Position numbers and translations under genes: made by a program. Below are positions 1-5,428 of a DNA stretch of 9,134 nucleotides, piece by piece (within the stretch, counting starts at the first letter, position 1; each line of letters starts with the position of its first letter). Source of the DNA: an uncultured Bacilli bacterium (GTDB taxonomy: Bacteria > Bacillota_I > Bacilli_A > RF39 > UBA660); the NCBI GenBank assembly GCA_947594675.1, contig CANQEF010000039.1, forward strand, positions 1 through 9,134, in the 5' to 3' direction. Below the pieces are notes generated by a model. It saw nothing but the letters and a program-made list of their open reading frames with translations, was not told the DNA's origin and made no database searches.

Positions 1-288
1 ATCACTGTAAATTCCTATAAAATCTAGAAAAAATGAAGATTTTTGTTATACTAAACTGTCAAACTCGGGTTATAACACAAATTTGAAAATATAAAGTAAA
101 CCAATAAATAACATTGGTAAAATTTGGTATATTTTTTTAAAATAATTTTTCCTTGTTATTTAAGCAAAAATGTGCTATTATTTTGTTATGGATTTATTTT
201 GTTTGTTTGAATAACTTTTGTTTTTCAATGAAGTCTTTATCATATATCACGCGTTTGATTTAGAATTAAAATAATAAAATAATTTCCT
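1..288. other. Intergenic region without a supported gene
   Basis: No convincing open reading frame is present on either strand; the few ATG-started frames are under about 22 codons and lack a ribosome binding site. The stretch is extremely A+T-rich. It contains one arm of a 26-bp repeat shared with the right end of the window (54-79) and a small inverted repeat, ACCAAT at 100-105 and ATTGGT at 113-118, which could be an operator or chance. An extended -10-like TGGTATATT lies at 125-133 on the plus strand without a good -35. Confidence 0.6.
54..79 (-). repeat. 26-bp inverted repeat, left copy
   Basis: These bases are the reverse complement of 9048-9073 with one mismatch (position 75 against 9052). 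The core, containing AACTGTCAAACTCGGG, is richer in G+C than its surroundings. Read on the minus strand it begins with an extended -10-like TGTTATAAC, followed by the shared CCGAGTTTGACAGTT. It could therefore be a leftward promoter with its transcription start region, or a binding site for a regulator. There is no good -35 element on the minus strand at the expected distance. Only two copies are seen in the window. Confidence 0.75.
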
Positions 289-323
289 AAAAGGAAGAAA
301 AAATTCTTCCTTTTGTTTTTTTT
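289..323 (+). terminator. Strong rho-independent terminator
   Basis: An 11-bp perfect stem, AAAAGGAAGAA at 289-299 with TTCTTCCTTTT at 304-314, closes an AAAA loop and is followed by G and eight T (316-323). The T-tract is on the plus-strand side only, so it ends rightward transcription. No gene precedes it inside the window, so it terminates either a transcript from beyond the left edge or a short RNA starting in 1-288. It insulates the bacteriocin cassette from upstream reading. Confidence 0.85.
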
Positions 324-353
324 GAAAAAAATTAAAAAAAAGTTAGCTAAATC

Positions 354-391
354 TCTCACAGACCGATAATAATATAATGGGAGGTGTGAGA
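354..391 (+). promoter_or_regulatory. Leader of the exporter gene: inverted repeat around TATAAT and Shine-Dalgarno
   Basis: TCTCACA at 354-360 and TGTGAGA at 385-391 form perfect 7-bp arms around a 24-base A+T-rich centre. The centre contains TATAAT (373-378), and the Shine-Dalgarno GGGAGGTG (379-386) runs into the right arm. As DNA this could be an operator; as RNA it would tie up the end of the ribosome site of the exporter gene. TATAAT is too close to the ribosome site to be its productive -10, because the start would fall inside the Shine-Dalgarno. GATAAT at 365-370 would leave only a very short leader. No convincing -35 was found, so the cassette promoter itself is not assigned. Confidence 0.4.
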
Positions 392-395
392 ATAC

Positions 396-2471
396 TTGCA
401 TATAAAAGTTGTTTTGCAGGATGGTATTAAAGATTGTGGTATTTGTTGTTTGCTATCTATTGTTAGATATTATGGAGGAGATGTATCTAAAGAATATTTA
501 AGAGAAATAACAAATACTACTAAGGACGGAGTATCTATGTATCAATTGGCAACTGGTGCTTGTGAATTGGGTTTTACTACTGAAGGTGTAAGCGGAGATA
601 TAACAAAAATAAAAGCAAATAACTTACCATGTATTGCACATTTAATAGTAAATAAAAATTATAAGCATTTTGTTGTAATTTATAAAATTGATTTAAAAAG
701 TAAACAAATATTAATAATGGATCCAGCTAAGGGTAAAAAAGTTATTTCCTTTTCTGAATTCAATTTATTATCTAGTGGTAATTTTCTTTTTATACAGCCT
801 TATAAAGCAATTGCTCGCCTTAGAAAAAAGAATATTATTCATAAGGTAATTAAAGAAATTTTCTTCAAAAATAGATTCAATTTTGTTATTTTCTTATCTC
901 TATCACTTATCTATTTTTCCTTAATTATTTTAAATTCTTTCCACTTTAAATATTTATTAGAATTTGCAATTGAAGATAAAATTTTACAAAATGTTTGGTT
1001 ACTTAGCGGTATTCTGTTTATGACTTATTTATTTAAAAATATAGCCGAATTTTTTCGTACATTAATATTAACCAAATTTCTTTCTCTATTTGATAATCAG
1101 ACTACATTTCTATCTTTTAAGCAAATTCTCTTACTCCCATATTTATTTTATAAAAATAGAACAACAGGTGAGGTGATTGCGCGGTTTAGGGATTTAACGA
1201 CAATTAAAATGTATTTAGCTAATTTGCTTAGTTTCTTATTGACAGATGTTTTTTGTTTATTTATTTTTGGTTTTATTATGATTAAATTAGAACCACTAAT
1301 AGGAGTTATAATTATTTTTACATTTTTATTCTTACTAGTTATTTTGCAATTTAACAATACGAATAAAAGAAAATTGCTTAAAAAAATTAGTAATGGTGAA
1401 GATATTATTAATTCATATATAGTGGAGGCAGTTGGAAATGTTGATACGATAAAGGGTAGTCATTTAGAAAAAAGACTAATTGATAGGTTTAAATTAAAAT
1501 ATGATAGTTTTTTAGATGAAGATTATAAATATTCAACAAATTTACAGAGAATTTCTTTTTTTAAATCTTTTGTCAATGAAATTTTATTAACTATAATTTA
1601 TTTAATTGGTTCTATCTTGGTAATTAAAGGGAAATTATCTTTATCAAAATTAATTGTATATCAATCATTTTTTATGTATTTTAATGCATCAGCTAATAGA
1701 AGTTTTACTTTGTTAGAAAATTATACAGATTTTTCTAATGCTTTAAATCGTATTGAAGAGTTGTTTTTAATTAATAATGAAAATTTTTCTCAAAATTATT
1801 ATTATTTACCATATGTTTTAAATGGCGATATTGTTTTTAAAAATTTAACTTATAAAATTGGGACTCGCTACTTATTTAAAGATTTAAATTTAGAAATAAA
1901 ACGGGGACAAAGGATTTTAATTAGTGGACCATCAGGTAGTGGGAAAAGTACTTTAGTTAAGATGTTGATGCGCTATATTGAGGTTCCTTATGATACTGTT
2001 TCAATTTCTAATATTGACATTAATCACTATCATTTAGAAAATATTAGAAAAAATATTACATATGTTTCTAGCAATGAATATTTATTTACTGATACTATCA
2101 AAAATAATATTTGTCTTTTTAAAGAAATTGCTGATGATGAAATTAATTTAGTTGCCAAATTAACTTTGGTTGATGAAATTACTAATAATTATGATGCTTT
2201 AATAGAAGAAAATGGTTTCAATTTTAGTAATGGTGAAAGACAGAGAATTATTTTGGCACGTAGTTTATTAAGAAAAAGCAATATTTATATTTTTGATGAG
2301 GCCTTTGGTCAAATTGACATTATTAGAGAGAAAAAGATACTTATAAATATATTTAAATATTTAGAGGGAAAAACAGTTATTGTTATTTCACATCGCTTTA
2401 ATAATAAAAAATTGTTTGATCGAGTACTTAAAATAGAAATGGGGAATATAGTTGAAACTAAGAAAATATGA
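396..2471 (+). CDS. C39-peptidase ABC exporter for double-glycine-leader peptides
   Basis: This 691-residue membrane protein is a peptidase-containing ATP-binding transporter that should cut leaders after Gly-Gly and export the released peptide. The N-terminal C39 domain (about 1-130) has Gln8, catalytic Cys14 in the DCGICC context, His91 and Asp109. A six-helix membrane region follows (about 160-440). The nucleotide-binding domain has Walker A GPSGSGKST (511-519), a signature region FSNGERQ (610-616), Walker B IYIFDE ending at Glu635, and the switch His666. The usual Q-loop Gln is replaced by Ser559, and the signature is FSNGE rather than LSGGQ. The length is normal for the family. The start is TTG at 396, with GGGAGGTG nine bases upstream, and it places the peptidase domain at the very N-terminus as expected. 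The two precursor peptides downstream are the likely substrates. Function is secure; the exact cargo is inferred. Confidence 0.93.
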   Translation: MHIKVVLQDGIKDCGICCLLSIVRYYGGDVSKEYLREITNTTKDGVSMYQLATGACELGFTTEGVSGDITKIKANNLPCIAHLIVNKNYKHFVVIYKIDLKSKQILIMDPAKGKKVISFSEFNLLSSGNFLFIQPYKAIARLRKKNIIHKVIKEIFFKNRFNFVIFLSLSLIYFSLIILNSFHFKYLLEFAIEDKILQNVWLLSGILFMTYLFKNIAEFFRTLILTKFLSLFDNQTTFLSFKQILLLPYLFYKNRTTGEVIARFRDLTTIKMYLANLLSFLLTDVFCLFIFGFIMIKLEPLIGVIIIFTFLFLLVILQFNNTNKRKLLKKISNGEDIINSYIVEAVGNVDTIKGSHLEKRLIDRFKLKYDSFLDEDYKYSTNLQRISFFKSFVNEILLTIIYLIGSILVIKGKLSLSKLIVYQSFFMYFNASANRSFTLLENYTDFSNALNRIEELFLINNENFSQNYYYLPYVLNGDIVFKNLTYKIGTRYLFKDLNLEIKRGQRILISGPSGSGKSTLVKMLMRYIEVPYDTVSISNIDINHYHLENIRKNITYVSSNEYLFTDTIKNNICLFKEIADDEINLVAKLTLVDEITNNYDALIEENGFNFSNGERQRIILARSLLRKSNIYIFDEAFGQIDIIREKKILINIFKYLEGKTVIVISHRFNNKKLFDRVLKIEMGNIVETKKI

Positions 2472-2859
2472 AAAGACATTTGCTCTTTATCTTGGAATAT
2501 TGTTATTCTTTATTTGCTTTGTTTTCTTCTTACTGTTTCTTATTTTTGGTAGGCATTTTTGTTATATTAATTTTAATGGAGTTGTTTCTAATGAAAATGT
2601 TATTTTTATGGTGAGTAGTGATCAAATAAATTATTTTTATAATAATGCAAATCTTATAAATGATGCAAAAGTAAAGAAGTTTTCTATTGAGAAAGTACAT
2701 AAAAATATTTTAAAAAAAGATGGGCAAGACTATCATGAAGTAATTGTTAAATTTAATTTTTCTAAAAAATATAAAGATAATGATGTTTTAAATATTTCAT
2801 TAAAGAAAGAAAAAGAAAGATTAATTGATATTTTTAAAATTATTTGGAAGGAGGAATAA
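2452..2859 (+). CDS. Small membrane-anchored protein, possible HlyD-like accessory or immunity protein
   Basis: This protein of 135 residues has one strong N-terminal membrane helix (about 11-33) after a short basic start, then an extracytoplasmic-type part rich in Lys and beta-prone segments. The pattern GVVSNENVIFMVSSDQ followed by hydrophilic strands resembles the beta-barrel end of HlyD-type bacteriocin secretion accessory proteins, but the long coiled-coil region is missing and the length is under half of the usual. It starts with TTG at 2452, with GGGG at 2441-2444 upstream, and overlaps the exporter by 20 bases, so the two are co-translated. It could instead be the immunity protein, since the cassette shows no other candidate. 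The accessory role is the better guess from the fold pattern, but it is not certain. Confidence 0.6.
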   Translation: MKLRKYEKTFALYLGILLFFICFVFFLLFLIFGRHFCYINFNGVVSNENVIFMVSSDQINYFYNNANLINDAKVKKFSIEKVHKNILKKDGQDYHEVIVKFNFSKKYKDNDVLNISLKKEKERLIDIFKIIWKEE

Positions 2860-2862
2860 TTT

Positions 2863-3009
2863 ATTAAAACTATTGATGTTAATGCTATGGAAAAAATTAC
2901 AGGCGGAACAAGTTTAGCAGCAGTTGCCTTAGTTGTTGCGGCAGTTGTTGTATTTATTTCTGGCTTGTTAAATGGTTATACTAATCCAGAAAGGTGTGAT
3001 TCAAAATAA
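2863..3009 (+). CDS. Double-glycine-leader bacteriocin-like precursor peptide 1 (AUU start)
   Basis: This is a 48-residue precursor. The leader MKTIDVNAMEKITGG has hydrophobic residues at -4, -7 and -12 and Gly-Gly at -2/-1, the classical signal for C39 exporters. The mature part of 33 residues is strongly hydrophobic and Ala/Val-rich, then has a GLLNG (GxxxG) motif and a polar tail NGYTNPERCDSK with one Cys. The frame is open only from 2860, after the stop of the preceding gene, and holds no ATG, GTG or TTG before ATG 2887. That ATG would leave only MEKITGG as leader and lies 32 bases from the ribosome site. The AAGGAGG at 2848-2854 sits eight bases from ATT 2863, so an AUU start is inferred. 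It may form a two-component bacteriocin with peptide 2. No known bacteriocin was recognised by name. Confidence 0.78.
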   Translation: MKTIDVNAMEKITGGTSLAAVALVVAAVVVFISGLLNGYTNPERCDSK

Positions 3010-3179
3010 AAACTATTTCAGATGAAAAATTAGAATTAATAATGGGTGGAGCTAGTTCTATATCAGGTACTATTTTAAATGCCTTTAAAGGAATTGTTGA
3101 ATTATTAAGAGGTGCAGGTTATGCTTTAGGTTCTAGTCTTAGACGAATAAGTGAAGGTAATCTGTGTCCTTTAGAGTAA
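3006..3179 (+). CDS. Double-glycine-leader bacteriocin-like precursor peptide 2 (AUA start)
   Basis: This is a 57-residue precursor. The leader MKTISDEKLELIMGG has the canonical hydrophobic -4, -7 and -12 positions and Gly-Gly. The 42-residue mature part is amphipathic and basic in its second half, with a GYALG (GxxxG) motif and a C-terminal GNLCPLE containing its only Cys. The frame opens just after a TGA at 2997-2999 and has no ATG, GTG or TTG before the ATG next to Gly-Gly. ATA at 3006 is the best start: AAAGGTG at 2990-2996 lies nine bases upstream, and ATAAAAACTATT mirrors ATTAAAACTATT of peptide 1 (both encode Met-Lys-Thr-Ile). ATA overlaps the TAA stop of peptide 1 as ATAA, suggesting translational coupling. 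A -1 shift at the AAAA before that stop is an alternative route. Confidence 0.78.
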   Translation: MKTISDEKLELIMGGASSISGTILNAFKGIVELLRGAGYALGSSLRRISEGNLCPLE

Positions 3180-3226
3180 ATTAATCTTAATTTTAGGATA
3201 AAATTATTAAAAAAAGCTAAAAAATG

Positions 3227-3255
3227 TTGAAAAATAAATAGACTTTTGGTATAAT
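3227..3255 (+). promoter_or_regulatory. Sigma-A promoter of the rpsU operon
   Basis: The -35 TTGAAA (3227-3232), a 17-bp spacer and the -10 TATAAT (3250-3255) preceded by TGG (extended -10) match the vegetative consensus closely. Transcription should start near 3262, leaving a leader of about 28 bases before the rpsU ATG. It is the only strong promoter seen for the genes from rpsU to recO. Confidence 0.85.
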
Positions 3256-3289
3256 TCATTTTAGTTGAAATGAAGGGAGGGATAATTGA

Positions 3290-3493
3290 ATGGCAACTAA
3301 AGTAACTGTTAGAGGAAATTTAGATCAAGCTCTAAGAAAGTTCAAACAAAAAGTGGCAAGAGATGGTGTCCCTTCAGAATGGAAAAAAAGAGAAGCTTAT
3401 GATAAACCAGGAGTTAGAAGAAGAGCAGCTAAAAAAGAAGGAATAAAAAATACTAGAAAAAGAGACAGAGCAAATAGAAATAGAGATAATTAA
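3290..3493 (+). CDS. rpsU: 30S ribosomal protein S21
   Basis: This is a 67-residue, very basic protein of the small ribosomal subunit, bound near the 3' end of 16S rRNA. Family features are VRGNLDQALRKFK near the N-terminus and WKKREAYDKPGVRRR in the middle. The C-terminal tail after about residue 47 is rich in Lys, Arg and Asn and makes the protein about ten residues longer than the Bacillus form. The start is ATG with a strong AGGGAGGG ribosome site at 3274-3281. It is the first gene of the operon, directly after the sigma-A promoter, and is followed by a hairpin that probably separates its high expression from that of later genes. Confidence 0.96.
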   Translation: MATKVTVRGNLDQALRKFKQKVARDGVPSEWKKREAYDKPGVRRRAAKKEGIKNTRKRDRANRNRDN

Positions 3494-3508
3494 TATCTCT
3501 ATTTTGTT
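3478..3508 (+). terminator. Terminator-like hairpin at the end of rpsU
   Basis: An 11-bp stem, AATAGAGATA at 3479-3488 with TATCTCTATT at 3494-3503, extended by one A-T pair, closes the loop ATTAA at 3489-3493, which contains most of the rpsU stop codon. The T-run that follows is short (TTTTGTT), so it is likely a partial terminator or a 3'-end stabiliser rather than a full stop. yqeY begins 17 bases later without its own promoter, so read-through is required. Confidence 0.6.
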
Positions 3509-3524
3509 CGAAAGGGAGAAAATT

Positions 3525-3962
3525 ATGATTGAAAAATTAAAAAATGATATGGTTGCAGCTATGAAAAGTCAAGATAAGGAAAGATTGATAGTAATTAGAA
3601 TGGTTAAGGCAGCAATTGATTTAGAGCACATTGATAAAAAGCGTGAATTAAATGATGAATTGTTGATTGATGTTGTTAATAAGCAAATAAAAATGCGCAA
3701 GGATTCAATAGCTGAATTTGAAAAAGCTAATCGTCAAGACTTAATTGAAAAAACACAGAATGAGTTAGCTATTTTGCAAGAGTATTTACCTGAACAATTA
3801 TCTAGAGAAGAAGTTGTTGATGTTATTGAAAAGCTATTTGCAGAAATTAAACCTGAGGGTCAAAAAGATATGGGCAAGGTTATGAAAGAGGCTAGTTCTA
3901 CTTTAAAGGGAAAAGCTGATATGAAGGAAATAAGTAATATAATAAAAGAAAAATTACAATAA
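3525..3962 (+). CDS. yqeY: YqeY family protein (GatB/YqeY domain)
   Basis: This is a soluble, mostly helical 145-residue protein, the normal length for YqeY. Recognisable features are the opening MIEKLKNDMVAAMKSQDKER, the LQEYLPEQLSREE segment near the middle, and the C-terminal GQKDMGKVMKEASSTLKGKAD. The domain is related to the tail of GatB, a subunit of the tRNA amidotransferase, which suggests a tRNA-linked role, but the function of stand-alone YqeY is not established. The ATG at 3525 is chosen because AAAGGGAG (3511-3518) lies just upstream; an in-frame TTG at 3504 falls in the preceding hairpin and has no ribosome site. Its position directly after rpsU is the conserved Bacillus order. 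Confidence 0.93.
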   Translation: MIEKLKNDMVAAMKSQDKERLIVIRMVKAAIDLEHIDKKRELNDELLIDVVNKQIKMRKDSIAEFEKANRQDLIEKTQNELAILQEYLPEQLSREEVVDVIEKLFAEIKPEGQKDMGKVMKEASSTLKGKADMKEISNIIKEKLQ

Positions 3963-3994
3963 GAAATACTATGAGGAAAAAGTATTTCTTTTCT
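3961..3994 (+). terminator. Terminator-like hairpin after yqeY
   Basis: A perfect 10-bp stem, AAGAAATACT at 3961-3970 with AGTATTTCTT at 3981-3990, with a 10-base loop, starts at the yqeY stop codon. It runs into a U-rich stretch (TTTCTTTTCT). With only two G-C pairs it is weak and probably attenuates rather than ends transcription. The same placement, right on the stop codon, is seen after rpsU. Confidence 0.5.
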
Positions 3995-4027
3995 ATTCGC
4001 TATCATATAATTTATTGGGTGATTATA

Positions 4028-4267
4028 GTGATAGAAGGTATTAAAGAATATATTAAAGACTCAGAATTTCGTTTTACTGTTTATACTGATAAAATAGATA
4101 TTGTTAATTATAGAAAGATAATATCTTTAGAAGATGAAAAAATAATTTTTTTAGGAGATACTTGTAAGATTGTTGTACTTGGTAAAAACTTAACTTTAAA
4201 TAAATTGCTTGATCAAGAAATATTAATAGTAGGCAATATCTTAAAAATTGAGGTTTTACATGAGTAA
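4028..4267 (+). CDS. yqfC: YqfC-like sporulation protein
   Basis: This is a small beta-rich protein of 79 residues with the YqfC arrangement: a short helix, repeated hydrophobic strands (FRFTVYTDKIDIVNY, DEKIIFLG, CKIVVLGKNL) and the ending GNILKIEVLHE. The Bacillus counterpart belongs to the mother-cell sporulation gene set. The GTG at 4028 is chosen because GGGTG (4017-4021) lies six bases upstream and the product then matches the family. An upstream in-frame ATG at 3971 sits in the loop of the yqeY hairpin with no ribosome site and would add a poorly matching segment. It overlaps yqfD by eight bases, indicating a coupled pair. CATATAAT at 4004-4011 resembles a sigma-E -10, but its start point would remove the ribosome site, so a separate promoter is not claimed. 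Confidence 0.8.
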   Translation: MIEGIKEYIKDSEFRFTVYTDKIDIVNYRKIISLEDEKIIFLGDTCKIVVLGKNLTLNKLLDQEILIVGNILKIEVLHE

Positions 4268-5426
4268 ATATAAAATAAGAATAACTGGTAAAAATCCTCA
4301 TTATTTTATTAGAGAGCTTATTAAAAGAAAAATAAATATTTATGATTTAAAAGAGTCTTCTAGAGAAATTATTATTGTAATTAATGTCTTAGATTATACT
4401 AAGTTAAAAGAGATTAAGACTTCTTATAAAATAGAAATAATTGAAAGATTAGGCCCAACAAAGTATAAATATTTTATTAAGAAAAATATTTATTTTTGTA
4501 TCTTTTTTATCTTAACGCTTTTGATGATTGTTTTTTTAAGTAATGTAATTTTCTCAGTTGAAATAAATCATTCTAATAAGGATATTATTTCTATTGTTAA
4601 AACTGATTTGGATTTTTATGGCTTAAAAAAGTATCATTTTGTTATGTCCTATAATAAAACAGAAGATTTAGTTAAGAAAATATTAAGAAAAGAAAAGAAT
4701 GATATAGAGTGGTTAGAAATAGAGCGTAAAGGTACTAAATATATAGTTCAAGTTGAACAGAGGAAGAAAAATAAAGAGGAAAAAAAGTGTCAAGCTCAAA
4801 ATGTAATTGCTAAAAAGGCGGCACGTATTTTACAAATAAATGCTACATCCGGTGAAGTTAAGGTTAAGATAAATGATTATGTGGAAAAAAATGCTACTTT
4901 AATTAGTGGATTAATATATAATAAAGAAAATGTTGTAGCAAAAAGATGTGCTTGGGGAGAGGTTTTTGGAGAAGTTTGGTATAAAGTCAAAGTTGATTTT
5001 CCTATAAATTATAAAGAAGAGATAAAGACTAATAGATCAACGTATGGTTTTTCAATAAATCTTTTTTCAAGAGATATTACTTTTTTTAATAACTATAAGA
5101 CATTTATAAAAGAACAAATTCCTTTGATAAGTAATACAATATTACCAATTGGAATTTCTTTTACTAAGTTTTATGAAACAAAAGTTACAAAGAAGAATTA
5201 TTCTTTGGAAAGTATTGATAAAGAGGCTATCAAAAAAGCTAGTAAGGCTTTAGAAGATAAATTACCAGATAATGCTGTAGTTATTTCTAAAAAAGTTTTG
5301 AAAAAAGCTAAAAACAATAGTAGAATAGAAGTAGAAGTGTTTATTAAAGTAAAAGAAGATATTACTAAGTATCAAGATATAAGTAATATAAATATAGAAG
5401 AATTGCAACAAAAAGAGGAGGGGTAA
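4260..5426 (+). CDS. yqfD: Sporulation protein YqfD
   Basis: This is a 388-residue membrane protein, close to the family's usual length. The cytoplasmic N-terminus (about 1-74) contains FIRELIKRKINIYDLK, matching the conserved start region. One membrane helix follows (about 75-97, ending in the LSNVIFSVEI segment that is well conserved in YqfD). The large outer domain includes WLEIERKGTKYIVQVEQR and a Lys/Glu-rich C-terminus. In Bacillus it is expressed in the mother cell during sporulation; its molecular role is unknown. The start is the ATG at 4260 with TTGAGG just upstream; the longer TTG start at 4248 adds four residues and lacks a ribosome site. It is paired with yqfC. Confidence 0.9.
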   Translation: MSKYKIRITGKNPHYFIRELIKRKINIYDLKESSREIIIVINVLDYTKLKEIKTSYKIEIIERLGPTKYKYFIKKNIYFCIFFILTLLMIVFLSNVIFSVEINHSNKDIISIVKTDLDFYGLKKYHFVMSYNKTEDLVKKILRKEKNDIEWLEIERKGTKYIVQVEQRKKNKEEKKCQAQNVIAKKAARILQINATSGEVKVKINDYVEKNATLISGLIYNKENVVAKRCAWGEVFGEVWYKVKVDFPINYKEEIKTNRSTYGFSINLFSRDITFFNNYKTFIKEQIPLISNTILPIGISFTKFYETKVTKKNYSLESIDKEAIKKASKALEDKLPDNAVVISKKVLKKAKNNSRIEVEVFIKVKEDITKYQDISNINIEELQQKEEG

Positions 5427-5428
5427 TT

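Noticed and set aside
34..87. 17-codon ATG frame covering the left 26-bp repeat
   Set aside because: No Shine-Dalgarno, and the repeat is not in a comparable frame at the right end.
186..251. Minus-strand 21-codon ATG frame in the left intergenic region
   Set aside because: Lys/Asn/Ser-rich low-complexity product without a convincing ribosome site; treated as chance.
1148..1357. Minus-strand open frame of 69 codons
   Set aside because: It lies fully inside the exporter gene on the opposite strand, has no ribosome site and a Lys/Ile-biased composition typical of a shadow frame.
3982..4011. Sigma-E-like promoter (GTATTTC, 15 bp, CATATAAT) before yqfC
   Set aside because: Attractive because yqfC/yqfD are mother-cell genes in Bacillus, but the predicted start near 4018 would cut off the ribosome site at 4017-4021, and such matches are frequent in A+T-rich DNA.
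4104..4301. Minus-strand open frame of 65 codons
   Set aside because: It overlaps yqfC and yqfD, which are well supported; no family resemblance and no ribosome site.
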